Notes: generated by a model not told the origin, from the sequence alone. DNA of 47,034 bases from Nostoc mirabile CHAB5784 (GCF_020829645.1 NZ_JAIVFS010000066.1:1-47034), one strand, 5' to 3'. Counted from the first letter of the stretch, positions 33,990-43,603 are shown. Program-made: numbers and translations.

Positions 33990-34667
33990 TTAGACTCCAT
34001 GATGGATTTTAAAATATGTAGAAAGTGCCAATAAAATTGGTTTGGCTTTATCATATAATTCTTGGGCTGGCTTGAAAGTATTATTAATTAGTTCAAGCCT
34101 TTGTTTCACTCGCTCAATTAGTCCTGGTGACTCTTGCTTTTTCGCTAATTCAGATAGTCTATTGGCAGCTTCAATCGTATCTTCTTTATCAAGGTCAGAT
34201 AAAGACGAAGACTGAATTAATTCTAATAATTTGACAACTAATTCATCACAGTTAGGCAAGCCAATATTTTGGTTAACATTAGCCGTATTACCCTGCCCTC
34301 CTTGTTGAATTACCCCCACAGGAGCATTAAAAGTATTTTGAAAAACTTGGGCAGGGAAATGTGCCGTAGATTCTTGTGGTTTTTTGATGGCAGCTTCCAC
34401 TTCACGCATACCTTGATGCGTAATTGAGACAAAAGCTGAACCACCATACATTGCTACTAGCGAACCCATTGGCTTGATTAAACCTTCACTTTCTAAATAT
34501 TCTAAAATATGCAATAATTCTTCACCGCATATACTTGTTTTTTCGCAAATATCATGAGTACTGGACACCTGATCTTTATCTCCGTCACTATCTCTATAGA
34601 TAGTATTTAAAACTAAAAATCTATTTTTATCTTTTTCCAGAACATAGTGATAATCAGCTTCCATCTC
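33990..34667 (-). CDS. Winged-helix protein with QQGGQGN motif and helical tail
   Basis: I choose ATG 34667 because AGAGAGAG lies just upstream; a GTG at 34685 is possible. 225 aa. The winged helix (RFLVLNTIYRDSDGDKDQVS, LLHILEYLESEGLIKPM) is followed by NAPVGVIQQGGQGNTANVNQ at about 125-144. The C-terminus (about 150-225) is helical with VKLLELIQSS and RVKQRLELINNTFKPAQELY. It is the most complete of three paralogues, and the motif is almost identical to the one at 32730. Confidence 0.7.
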   Translation of the reverse strand, partial: EMEADYHYVLEKDKNRFLVLNTIYRDSDGDKDQVSSTHDICEKTSICGEELLHILEYLESEGLIKPMGSLVAMYGGSAFVSITHQGMREVEAAIKKPQESTAHFPAQVFQNTFNAPVGVIQQGGQGNTANVNQNIGLPNCDELVVKLLELIQSSSLSDLDKEDTIEAANRLSELAKKQESPGLIERVKQRLELINNTFKPAQELYDKAKPILLALSTYFKIHHGV

Positions 34668-34874
34668 GCTCTCTCTATTATTCACCTGAGCCAGCCTTCA
34701 ATATAATTGCTATCTTGAGAAAACTCAAATACCTTTAAAAGTACGGTTAACCGTCAATCCAAGTAGGGATTGTATGGTAGTTGTAGCGGTTTTTTTGAAA
34801 ATCATGACTATATTCTCTATCTTTTTTATACTGTGAGTCTGTCTAGATTCGTCAAGTTGGTATTTGAATTACTG

Positions 34875-35130
34875 TTATTCATCCGCATTCTTCAACATAC
34901 CCGTCAACAACTCCGACATTTCCCACAAATCTTTATTCCGGTTATCGTCATAAATCATCAGCGTTCTGGGGTCAGCATGGCGGCTCAACTTCTGCACCTT
35001 TCTAATATTCCCATCAGTCGCATCGAGGGCCGCCGTAATTGCCGAATGTCTGACCCTGTGAGGTGACATCGGTTTCTTCACCCCCGCCTTTTTAAAAGCC
35101 GTGGCACACTTGACCGCATAATCGCTTCAA
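34875..35130 (-). pseudogene. C-terminal fragment of a tyrosine recombinase
   Basis: Reads CATAFKKAGVKKPM then MSPHRVRHSAITAALDATDG, and later LSRHADPRTLMIYDDNRN. HRVRH is the HxxR box and the second region bears the conserved His and the Tyr nucleophile. It closely matches the C-terminus of the intact gene at 38542. The N-terminal two thirds are missing, so it is a relic. The remaining 34686-34874 and 35131-35312 show no gene; the latter holds the promoter region of the PLD-SNF2 gene. Confidence 0.85.
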
Positions 35131-35312
35131 AGTACTATTGTACTACTGAGACATACCTCCTTAGCTGACCATTATCCCCACCAATTCTGTGGGGTTATTT
35201 TTGATTTTAAATTCCATGTTTTCTAGTAATACTACGGGAATTATTAAAGTTGAAAATTTATAAAATGGTACGTTGACCTCGAAACTGAATCTACCACAAG
35301 CAATCCCAACTC

Positions 35313-38081
35313 ATGAATGAAGAAATAGAAAATGACGAAAATGGTGAAATAAATACTTCACGAGAAAGCTGGTTTGAGAGAAGAAAGGCTTTGGAGTATA
35401 TAAGCCATTACTTCCAGACAGCTAAAAAAGAGATTAGGATTGCTTCTGGATTCTTCACCATCAGAGGTTGGGGGCTAGTTCGACGATACACAAAAGGCAA
35501 GCGCGTTTATATTTTAGTTGGTCTTGATGACCCCGGAGAGGAACGAGCGCGGCAAGCTCTAATTGATGAAATATTACGCGACCTGCGAACAGGTCTGGAC
35601 AGGGAGCGGCGACAGACAGTACTGGATTTAATAGAAAAAATGCAACAAGGTAGATTACACCTTGTAGATGCTAGAGCTACAGACCATCATGCCAAGCTAT
35701 ATATTGTTGATCGCAAAGTCGCAATTATGGCTTCGTCAAATCTTACCCAACGTGGTTTGAGGGAGCAAGTTGAGGCAGGGAATATAATAACTAAACACCG
35801 CGAGGTTGTGGCACTGGTAAACGAGTTTGATACATATTTTGCTGAAGCGAAAGACATTACCCAAGAATTATTAGAAGTCTTGCAGCGCTGGCTTAACTTT
35901 GTGCCACCGTGGGATGTATACCTAAAGACTATGTTAGCGCTGGAAGACATACAACCAATCAAAAGTAATTATAATAAACAACCTGTTTCATACCAAGTGG
36001 ATATGATTGCTCAAACACTGCGGCAGATAAAAGAGTTTGGCGGTTCAATGCTAGTAGCTTCTACTGGACTTGGCAAAACAGTCGTAGCAGTTCACGTAGC
36101 TTTACACCTTCGCAATGATGACCTAATTGATAATATTATGGTTATTGGGCCAAAGGCAGTCCGCAGTAGTTGGACAGACGAAATGCGTGATGCTGGTCTA
36201 CCTTGCGAGTATTTTGTTTATCAGGCTTTAGATAAGAGTGGTTCGGAGCAGGATGGGAGCTTAGAATTGTTTGAAAAAATTCAAAAAAATCTTCATGAGC
36301 AACGATGGTTAATTATTTTTGATGAAAGTCATTATTTGAGAAACCGTTTCAAACAAGATTTATTTAATATGAAGAAAAACCCAGCAGAGCGTCGGGCTTT
36401 TCTCCGTTTAAAACAATTCTTGAAAAAGAGCAGCAATACGAAGGTCTTATTGTTGACTGGTTCCCCTTATGCTAGAGATGAAAGCAATTTAAATAATCAG
36501 TTATATTTATTACCACATACTGCCGAACTTCATACTTTGCTGGATGAAGATTACGACGATAACGCCCGTGCATGGCATATTGAGCAAACCGAAGATTTTG
36601 TTAATCTATCCGTAGCTTCTCAACTAACTACACCTCACGTAGCTAAATATTACAGTCAATCAGAAAATCAAGAGAATTATATTCTTTTTGGAACAGAGAA
36701 GAGATATATTCCCAAAATTGTACTATACAGTGTCAATTTTCCTCTCTTACTAGATAAGGAACTGATAGATGCAATTAAAAAAAGATATTTTGATTTAGAT
36801 TCACGTAATCCCATGTTTAGAGAATGTATCAGGAGATTGGTAAAAATTGCTTGGGCAAGTTCTCCATTGGCTCTTCGTGGAGTTCTTGAAAGCGTTGTTG
36901 ATACTCCTGGAGGAAAGAACGAGTACAAACTTGGGAAATTAAAGTTTGTGTCGGAGCAACAAGAAAGACAATCTCTTTTAAATCCTCTAATTGAAACGTT
37001 GACTAATTTGGATTTTGAAAGTGACTTGAAGCTCAAAGCACTTTACATAATTATTCAAGAACTTAAGCAGAATTCCGAAAAAGCAATTATATTTTGCGAA
37101 CGTCGCGCTACTGTTGTTTACTTGGCACAGGCATTCAAACAAATGTTCCCTGCATTAAAAGTAGTTGCAACTATCGAAGCGAGTGAGAATGAAGATAAAT
37201 ATCAGATGAAAGAAACCAATGAAATAGAAAAACTTATCAAAAAGTTTGCACCGATTTCTAATAATGCTGAAACCATTTCTGAAGAAAGCTATGATGTATT
37301 TATTTCCACAGATGCTCATGGAGTTGGGGTTAATATGCAAGATGCATCTGCTGTTATAAATTATGATATTGATTGGACTCCTATTGGCCCTGTTCAACGG
37401 GCTGGACGCATATTGCGTTTTTGGCATTCTCCACGAACAGTCAAAGTATATACATTTGTTCCTAACCTGACACAAGAGACAGACCTGAAATATGATTTAA
37501 TCAGAATTAGACAACGTTGGGAAAATCTCATGTTGCGTCATGGAGAATCTAGAAAGCTGACGGACTTGCCCGTTTTAACAATTGCCAATTCCCAAGAAAT
37601 TAATCTGCCTGAGCTTGCGTCTCAAGTAATAATAAAATCAGGTCAATTAAACTTAGACGCTTTAGCAGATTTGGATATTTCTCCCTTCTATCAACATACA
37701 GCAAAATTACAAATGCATCGTGATTATGCTAAGACTATTCTTAGTGATATTGTCAGTGCAAAGATAACTCAGGACTCGGAACCATCAATTTATGTTTTAC
37801 TAAATCACAATAAAAAGTATCATGCTCTTGTATACACTCCCAAAAATCAACAAGTACGTGAGCCGGATATTATCAAACTTCTCAATTTAATTGCGTGTAA
37901 TGAAGATACTGAAATTGCTGTAGTTGATTATGGCTTGGTTGAAGAATTGAGCGATGCTTGCATCAAAGCTTGGTGCAACAAGCAGAGTATATCACCAGAA
38001 GAAGTGGAAAGAATTTGTACTTTGTATCTCAAGCCAGAAAGTGAACCTGATGAACTTGAAAGTTTGTTGAATGCACAATAA
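35313..38081 (+). CDS. PLD nuclease fused to SNF2-type helicase (candidate defence protein)
   Basis: 922 aa. The first ~200 residues are a phospholipase-D superfamily domain with one HKD motif: HHAKLYIVD (125-133) and the following ASSNL. The rest is an SF2 motor of the SNF2/HepA group with TGLGKT (Walker A, about 252-257), IIFDESH (DExH, about 334-340), a late LLTGSP, and STDAHGVGVNMQ plus PVQRAGRILR (motif VI, about 693-702). Members of PLD-helicase fusions are frequently encoded among defence genes: the motor would detect or remodel DNA and the PLD part would cut it. The gene is AT-rich, I saw no GCGATCGC site in it, and recombinase relics lie on both sides. It does not match a named system that I can assign. 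Confidence 0.85.
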   Translation: MNEEIENDENGEINTSRESWFERRKALEYISHYFQTAKKEIRIASGFFTIRGWGLVRRYTKGKRVYILVGLDDPGEERARQALIDEILRDLRTGLDRERRQTVLDLIEKMQQGRLHLVDARATDHHAKLYIVDRKVAIMASSNLTQRGLREQVEAGNIITKHREVVALVNEFDTYFAEAKDITQELLEVLQRWLNFVPPWDVYLKTMLALEDIQPIKSNYNKQPVSYQVDMIAQTLRQIKEFGGSMLVASTGLGKTVVAVHVALHLRNDDLIDNIMVIGPKAVRSSWTDEMRDAGLPCEYFVYQALDKSGSEQDGSLELFEKIQKNLHEQRWLIIFDESHYLRNRFKQDLFNMKKNPAERRAFLRLKQFLKKSSNTKVLLLTGSPYARDESNLNNQLYLLPHTAELHTLLDEDYDDNARAWHIEQTEDFVNLSVASQLTTPHVAKYYSQSENQENYILFGTEKRYIPKIVLYSVNFPLLLDKELIDAIKKRYFDLDSRNPMFRECIRRLVKIAWASSPLALRGVLESVVDTPGGKNEYKLGKLKFVSEQQERQSLLNPLIETLTNLDFESDLKLKALYIIIQELKQNSEKAIIFCERRATVVYLAQAFKQMFPALKVVATIEASENEDKYQMKETNEIEKLIKKFAPISNNAETISEESYDVFISTDAHGVGVNMQDASAVINYDIDWTPIGPVQRAGRILRFWHSPRTVKVYTFVPNLTQETDLKYDLIRIRQRWENLMLRHGESRKLTDLPVLTIANSQEINLPELASQVIIKSGQLNLDALADLDISPFYQHTAKLQMHRDYAKTILSDIVSAKITQDSEPSIYVLLNHNKKYHALVYTPKNQQVREPDIIKLLNLIACNEDTEIAVVDYGLVEELSDACIKAWCNKQSISPEEVERICTLYLKPESEPDELESLLNAQ

Positions 38082-38088
38082 ATAAAAA

Positions 38089-38158
38089 CATCAGTGGCAT
38101 CGAGCGCCGCCTTCGGGAGCCGAATGCCTGACCCTGTGCGGTGACATTTGACTGCATA
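38089..38158 (-). pseudogene. Second, smaller relic of the same tyrosine recombinase
   Basis: Reads MSPHRVRHSAPEGGARCH, carrying the same HRVRH box, but the stretch between the Tyr-Ala-Val-Lys segment and the box is deleted compared with 34875-35130. Short matching segments (TATGCAGTCAA; the 15 bases around GGGTCAGGCATTC; GCGCTCGATGCCACTGATG) align it with that fragment. It starts 8 bp after the PLD-SNF2 stop. Confidence 0.7.
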
Positions 38159-38541
38159 GGGAAGGATTGATATCAATACTGATATCAATGCCCCACAAAG
38201 AGCGATGGCGCAACCGCCCGCCAAGAGAGATCGCTTCACCACAGCGATCGGGACTCTCCTGAGTGAGCTTAGGGCAAAACCACAATATCCAGACTCATAC
38301 AGCATTATTACTTAGTCAAATCGTCAGCGCTTACACTTTCATCTAATTTAATTTCTCTTCATCGCCCTCCTTAATTGTCAATTAGCTGACAAGAACTCGC
38401 CCATTCCCCACTCCCAGCTGCTTTGACAGATAGTGCGACAATAGACTTTTTCGCACCACTTAGAGTAATAAACACGCTCTTAACAACTAAGATGTTGAAA
38501 TAGCGTTAAACTGACGCTGCCCCTGTGCTGCTGACTAACCA

Positions 38542-39534
38542 ATGACACAGATCCACCCGGAAAATCTTAGCGTTCTAGAAAACTCCTTGGCGTTAGCGAT
38601 CGGTGAGGATTTTTCTTTAGAGAATGACCCCGATGTTATCCAGCAGCTGATTGGTGATAAGCGATCGCCCAACACCAAGCGCGAATACCAAAAAGATTTG
38701 AAAGATTTCTTTCTGTTTGTCGTTAAGAAAGAACCCAGTCGGGATTTGGTTCTAGAGTTTCTTCACCTGGAACAGCGTCACGCCGTTGCTGTGGTTCTCA
38801 AGTACAAAGCGCACCTGATTAAGAAAAAATTGGCTGAAGCTACGGTGAATCGTCGCCTTAGTGCTATCAAGTCAATGGTTGAGATGGGGCGACGGTTAGG
38901 GGTCTGCAATTTCTCCCTAGATGATGTCAAAGGTGAAAAGGTCGAAACCTACCGTGACACAATGGGCATTCCAGCCGAGGACTATGCTTTAGTTATAGCG
39001 TTGGTTGACCGCAGTACCCTTAAGGGCAAGCGCGATTATGCCATTATGCGGTTACTCTGGGATAATGCCTTGCGTCGGAATGAGATAGTTAATTTGAATG
39101 TGCGTGACTTTAACGCCAAAGATAAAACGCTTGAAATCCTGGGTAAAGGCAAAGGTAGCCAGAAGGAAGTTATTGACCTATCGGACAAAACCGCCGATGC
39201 AATCGCAGGTTGGATAAAAGCAAGTAAGAAGAAACGTAGTAATGAACCGCTTTTCACCGTCCTGGCTTACCACAAGAATGGAGCGAGATTAACCGGGGAG
39301 GCAATCAGGCGACTGGTGGATGGGCTATGCAAGCAAGCCGGAATTACTAAGAAGATGTCACCGCATCGTGTTCGCCATAGTGCGATTACTACAGTATTGG
39401 ATCTGAACAATGGCAACTACCGTGCTACCCAGCGCTTTAGCAGACACGCCCAAGTGCAGACGGTGTTGAAATATGATGACAACCGCCAGCGCTTGCAAAA
39501 GCAGATGAGTGACTCAATATCAGAATTGATTTAA
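38542..39534 (+). CDS. xer: Tyrosine recombinase (XerC/D-like)
   Basis: 330 aa, normal length for the family. The SAM-like N-terminal domain (about residues 40-130) includes KREYQKDLKDFFLF. The catalytic domain has Arg178 in LLWDNALRRNEIV, a Lys in the beta hairpin (KGKGSQKE), H275-x-x-R278 in HRVRH, His302 in SRHA, and Tyr311 in LKYDD. All are at expected distances. It would catalyse site-specific recombination, for example multimer resolution or cassette integration. Its C-terminus closely resembles the two flanking relics. Confidence 0.93.
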   Translation: MTQIHPENLSVLENSLALAIGEDFSLENDPDVIQQLIGDKRSPNTKREYQKDLKDFFLFVVKKEPSRDLVLEFLHLEQRHAVAVVLKYKAHLIKKKLAEATVNRRLSAIKSMVEMGRRLGVCNFSLDDVKGEKVETYRDTMGIPAEDYALVIALVDRSTLKGKRDYAIMRLLWDNALRRNEIVNLNVRDFNAKDKTLEILGKGKGSQKEVIDLSDKTADAIAGWIKASKKKRSNEPLFTVLAYHKNGARLTGEAIRRLVDGLCKQAGITKKMSPHRVRHSAITTVLDLNNGNYRATQRFSRHAQVQTVLKYDDNRQRLQKQMSDSISELI

Positions 39535-39612
39535 AAAAGACCTAAAGATGAGGTTGAAAGTATGGTGTTAACTTCAGATTAATTACCTTTTCTTGCCCTT
39601 AGATTTCTTGCC

Positions 39613-40188
39613 TTAGTCCTGTGAATCAAATCCTTTTGTGTTGGTTTTTGGTTTTTCTCTTAGGATTTGCTGGTTATAAGCTTTTTGAAAGGCTGCTATC
39701 CCTTCAGAGCAAGTCATGTCAAACCCGGCTTGCATCCCACTCATAACAAAACTTTTTGCCATACCCCCTTTCGCCGGATCAAACATCCAGTCTGTGAACT
39801 TGCCTTCGATTCTGGCAAGATAGGTTGCGATCGCCCCGGCACTACGAAAGTTATACTCCCGCTTCAAGAAGTTCCAAAAGGCGACTAGTTCTGAGATGGC
39901 ATCCTCTGCTTCTGATCTGTGCATCAGCGTGAGCTTGCGCGGAAGAATATGTTCCATAACGATTTGTGCATCTCCCTTAGTCATCTTGGGCAGGGTGAAT
40001 CCTTCGTAGATGTAGGACATTTCTGTGAAAGTGGCAATCCATCCACCGAAGTCAGGGTGTTCTTGGGCATAAGCTTCTCCTTCAGGAGACTTGGCAAACT
40101 GCTCGACTACACCATCTATGTAGTCGGGTAAAAGGGGTTCAGCTTCGTCGTAGTCGAGATTATTGAGTTGATTGATGTCAAATGGCAT
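39613..40188 (-). CDS. Hypothetical protein, 191 aa
   Basis: Helical, soluble, acidic protein: DINQLNNLDYDEAEPLLPDY, GDAQIVMEHILPRKLTLMHR, ELVAFWNFLKREYNFRSAGA, and a final basic tail. Conserved Trp and Phe residues suggest a globular fold. Family not recognised. It is convergent with the recombinase, and the ribosome site is not obvious. Confidence 0.6.
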   Translation of the reverse strand: MPFDINQLNNLDYDEAEPLLPDYIDGVVEQFAKSPEGEAYAQEHPDFGGWIATFTEMSYIYEGFTLPKMTKGDAQIVMEHILPRKLTLMHRSEAEDAISELVAFWNFLKREYNFRSAGAIATYLARIEGKFTDWMFDPAKGGMAKSFVMSGMQAGFDMTCSEGIAAFQKAYNQQILREKPKTNTKGFDSQD

Positions 40189-40244
40189 GGTTTTGCTCCT
40201 TGAGGTTGAGCAGACATACGCTCAATTTAGCAAGAAAGGCACTT

Positions 40245-40412
40245 ATGCTGAGACATACTGTTCCCGTTTATTTATCCCTTCCTCGGAATGCCGGGATACC
40301 GTTGTGCCACATTCAGGAGATATCGGGGCATCGGACTTTGGCAGCTAGGGAGCGGTATCTGGGTGTCACCGAAAAGCAGAAGCAAAACGCTATCTCTGCT
40401 TTAGATTTTTGA
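40245..40412 (+). pseudogene. C-terminal relic of another tyrosine recombinase
   Basis: Reads LCHIQEISGHRTLAARERYL then GVTEKQKQNAISAL. These match the tyrosine-containing C-terminus of cyanobacterial integrases (IQEISGHRSL...RYLEVT), with the nucleophile at Y of RYL. The upstream part (MLRHTVPVYLSL) is degenerate, and the HxxR box is not intact. It is different from the relics at 34875 and 38089. Confidence 0.7.
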
Positions 40413-40553
40413 ACTATGTAGGGAAAAAGAGTTTCGACCGAGGGTAAGCAGCACCATGTATATCTCTACTTTGTAAGTTCGAGATGTTTTAATACACTTA
40501 GTACCTGTTGCAATGGGAGCATCTCGTTCAATGTTCTTTAAACTAAGTCAAAT

Positions 40554-40892
40554 ATGAATCATGAAGAAGACAATTCCCCTTGGGGGCAAAAGGGAGCTAC
40601 TCTGAGCGATAAAACAGCCCAAAAAGAATTTAACCTTGATCTAGCAGAAATTCTTGAGGCTATCAAATCAGGAAAATTGCAATATCGGCACAATACTTTA
40701 TATGGAAATCCCTGCTTCAAACTCTTAAGGAATGAGGTAGAAGATTTTGTCATTGAAAAATATGGGTCGGATTATTTAAAAACTCAAAAGTGCAAAGCTG
40801 AATTATCAAAAATCAATACAGAAATCCGAAGTTTGAACCGAAAAATCTCGGAATTAGAAAAAAGAAAAGAAGAACTTTTAGCAACCGACTAA
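40554..40892 (+). CDS. Hypothetical protein, 112 aa
   Basis: A small protein with an N-terminal helical domain (NLDLAEILEAIKSGKLQYRH and NPCFKLLRNEVEDFVIEKYG) and a C-terminal coiled coil (INTEIRSLNRKISELEKRKE). The region up to residue 75 has the look of a DNA-binding or adaptor fold. Function unknown. It lies upstream of the AAA/nuclease pair and on the same strand, but is not close enough to be coupled. Confidence 0.6.
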   Translation: MNHEEDNSPWGQKGATLSDKTAQKEFNLDLAEILEAIKSGKLQYRHNTLYGNPCFKLLRNEVEDFVIEKYGSDYLKTQKCKAELSKINTEIRSLNRKISELEKRKEELLATD

Positions 40893-41218
40893 AAGTGATG
40901 AAAGCTTGGTTTTCTCCTGCAAAATTCTGATTCGTCTAATATCATTTTTGGGCAAGTTAGTAAATCAATCAAGCGTAGTCTGCAATATTCATTTACACGC
41001 ATCTCAATTTACACATATCCCGGCGGACACCCTGTTACGGGTGATCGCCTCGCCTATGAGTCGTGTTATGGTTATTATTCGTGATTGTACTGACGACAGT
41101 GCTAAAAATTATATATATTATACGGAAAGTTATTAAATAGCTCTGTTTTAAAAAAACAATTTTCAAAGCAGAATTAATTATCTTTTCTCATAATTAAATT
41201 GAGAAGGTCAAAGTATTT

Positions 41219-41797
41219 ATGAGTCAGCTTTCAACAGTACAACTACTTTATTTGTTTTACGCTCACGCTTATTCAAATGGGGATACAGTAACTAAAAGTG
41301 TTGTTAAGTCTTATCTTTCTAAAGAACTACAACAAGAAGCAGAACAGAGCTATGAAGCTCTAATTGAGCAGAAATTAATTGAATCGCCTAAAAAAAATCG
41401 GCTTTCACTTACTACTTTAGGTAAGAAAATATTAGCTTTAAACCTTCAAAATACTAAGTATCGATTTGACTCTGTAAAAGGCCCTAAAGTTATAAATATT
41501 CTTCTAGAGTATCTTCAACAAGTATCTTATGATTCTCATAATTCCTCCTCCCAGAGCGAAGATATGGACTTTGATACTTATGTAGAAAAATTTAAGGCAC
41601 TCTATTTTGAAGAAAGAAAACGTCAAGAATTGCTTGGTGTTGTAGCTATTTATAGTCGAGTCATTCGTCAGAAATTTTCTGAAAATAACCCAATCTCTCA
41701 ATCCTTGTTAGATAAGTATTTTGAGAAACTAAAATCAAACGGTAAAGTTTTCACTGTTACCGAAAAGGATGAAGAATTAATCCAATGGGCTGAATAA
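41219..41797 (+). CDS. Winged-helix partner of the AAA/nuclease protein
   Basis: 192 aa, with its stop 3 bp before the next gene's start. The N-terminal ~75 residues form a winged helix (LLYLFYAHAYSNGDTVTKSV, QSYEALIEQKLIESPKKNRL, LTTLGKKILAL). The second half is helical and charged (MDFDTYVEKFKALYFEERKR). Tight coupling to a large ATPase-nuclease indicates a DNA-binding sensor or repressor for that pair. It is AT-rich like its partner. Family not recognised. Confidence 0.7.
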   Translation: MSQLSTVQLLYLFYAHAYSNGDTVTKSVVKSYLSKELQQEAEQSYEALIEQKLIESPKKNRLSLTTLGKKILALNLQNTKYRFDSVKGPKVINILLEYLQQVSYDSHNSSSQSEDMDFDTYVEKFKALYFEERKRQELLGVVAIYSRVIRQKFSENNPISQSLLDKYFEKLKSNGKVFTVTEKDEELIQWAE

Positions 41798-41800
41798 TCA

Positions 41801-43603
41801 ATGCCAGAAGATGCAGGAAAAAAAAGATATATAAAAAGCTTTCTTCAACAAGTTAAGTCAGGAACTGGATTCATTGACGATATTAGAATTGAACGTGTTA
41901 TTAGACAACCAGGAAGTGACGGAGAAGGTTCAACAGCTCGAAGTTTATCTGGACGGCAAATAGCTAACATAACTCAGCTACTTGAAGACGATCTCAGACA
42001 TACATTCGATGATGGTTTTTTTACTTTTAGATTTGTTGCTGCCTTAGTTGGTAGTGGTAAAACTTCACTTTTAACTTATCTAAATGAATTAACTAAAACT
42101 AAACCAACTTTTTTAAATCATTCAATAGTTGTTCAGTTTCAGCTTTCTGACATACCACTTGGCCCTAATTTTGGTGTCAAATTTTATTGTCATATTCTGG
42201 CTGATACCTTTTGGGAGTTGTTACACAATCAAAATTTATCTAATTCAGTTAGAGTTATAGCTGAAAATATTCTCGGTGATTACTTGGAAAGTAATCAAGT
42301 TTCTCAATTAAAAACTACCAAGGCATTAATGCCATTTCGTAGCAAATTTAAAAAGTATATTACTGAAAGTGTAGACGGATTTGAACAATTCTTTTTTTAT
42401 GTAATCTCCGAAGTCTCCCAAGTAGACCCTAGATTCAGTTTTGTCTACCTTGCAGATGAGTTAGATGCTTTAGCAGAATTCCCAAAGGAAATTCAAGAGA
42501 CTAGATTAGTGTTAAAGCAATTAATCAGAGGAGCTTTTCAAGTATTTAGTTCAAAAATTCGTCTATTGATGTATTTAGTAGGCACTTCTGATAACGTAGG
42601 AAGTTTTATAGCAGAAGATTCTGTCATTCAAAGTCTTATTGGTGATTCAGCTATAAATTTAAACAAGGGGTATAGCAATGAATTTGAAGTAATTAGAGAA
42701 AAGATTGAGAATCGTATTCAAGGAGCTTATAGCGGTTATAAAAACTTTAATCAAGCGTGGCAAGAAATAAAAAATATATCGATAAGTTCTACCAATACAT
42801 TAAGGGAATTCTGCCGAAACTATGGTAATGCCATACTAGAAATCCATGAAAAATACTTTCAAGAAGCACCTGAGCAGGTTTTTGAAGGAGATGCGCGTAA
42901 TTTAGTTGAGGCAGAATGCAGACAACAGTGGGCTAATTTTTTAAGTAAAACAGCTTACACTTTGTCAAATGTTTCAACTACTACTGTAATAGCGGGTCAT
43001 GCCTTTGATTGCTATGTAGAATTACTACATAATGGCAATACTGTTGCTAGAGCCTTTGGCGAAGCTAAAAATTATGAGATGTTGAGCAGTCACTTTAATA
43101 CATTTACTCAATGGTTAAATGATGTCAAATTTAATCCATCTAATTCTGATGGAACACCAACTGATTTAGCTTTTATGATTGCTCCTATTTGTCCACCTCT
43201 CTTGCAAAGAAAGTTAGACCTTAGAAATATTCATTTTCTCAAATCAGATAAAATTGTATCGACAGTTATTAGCGCTACTAATAATGATACTGTAATTGGC
43301 TCAAACCCTATAATAGAACAAGTTTTAAATAACACTCAAACACCCAACTGGATTTTTAGTAATTCTAGTATAAATGGAAATAATCCAAAAAAATCTACCA
43401 ATATTAACACTGCAACTAAACATGAATTGACGGCTGCTTTTAAAGGTACTGGTATTAAACAGGCTACTATTGATAGACTCATCAAGCTTCGAGGTATCAA
43501 ACCATATAAAACTTTAGATACTATGGCATTTGATTTAAAATTTACACCTAACGTAATAACAAAATTACAGGAGAAACTAGATAAACAAGAGATTTGCTTT
43601 TAG
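41801..43603 (+). CDS. AAA-type ATPase with PD-(D/E)XK nuclease and helix-hairpin-helix domains
   Basis: 600 aa, three parts. An AAA/STAND-like ATPase has Walker A LVGSGKTS (82-89) and Walker B YLADELDAL (residues ~216-224; the D219-E220 pair). After a helical lid region comes a restriction-endonuclease-like core: strand AFDCYVEL with Asp403, then AFGEAKNY with Glu421 and Lys423 (an E-x-K triad 17 residues after the Asp). The C-terminal 60 residues form helix-hairpin-helix motifs (INTATKHELTAAFKGTGIKQ...KLRGIKPYKTLDTM), like the HhH domain of ComEA-type DNA binders. An ATP-gated nuclease with its own DNA-binding tail is the reading. I do not recognise this as a named defence system. Confidence 0.75.
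   Translation: MPEDAGKKRYIKSFLQQVKSGTGFIDDIRIERVIRQPGSDGEGSTARSLSGRQIANITQLLEDDLRHTFDDGFFTFRFVAALVGSGKTSLLTYLNELTKTKPTFLNHSIVVQFQLSDIPLGPNFGVKFYCHILADTFWELLHNQNLSNSVRVIAENILGDYLESNQVSQLKTTKALMPFRSKFKKYITESVDGFEQFFFYVISEVSQVDPRFSFVYLADELDALAEFPKEIQETRLVLKQLIRGAFQVFSSKIRLLMYLVGTSDNVGSFIAEDSVIQSLIGDSAINLNKGYSNEFEVIREKIENRIQGAYSGYKNFNQAWQEIKNISISSTNTLREFCRNYGNAILEIHEKYFQEAPEQVFEGDARNLVEAECRQQWANFLSKTAYTLSNVSTTTVIAGHAFDCYVELLHNGNTVARAFGEAKNYEMLSSHFNTFTQWLNDVKFNPSNSDGTPTDLAFMIAPICPPLLQRKLDLRNIHFLKSDKIVSTVISATNNDTVIGSNPIIEQVLNNTQTPNWIFSNSSINGNNPKKSTNINTATKHELTAAFKGTGIKQATIDRLIKLRGIKPYKTLDTMAFDLKFTPNVITKLQEKLDKQEICF

Noticed and set aside
37155..37475. Minus-strand frame inside the PLD-SNF2 gene
   Set aside because: Antisense shadow of the helicase domain.
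40906..41136. 76-aa plus-strand frame before the winged-helix/AAA pair
   Set aside because: No ribosome site and odd composition; likely leftover from a recombinase-related fragment.
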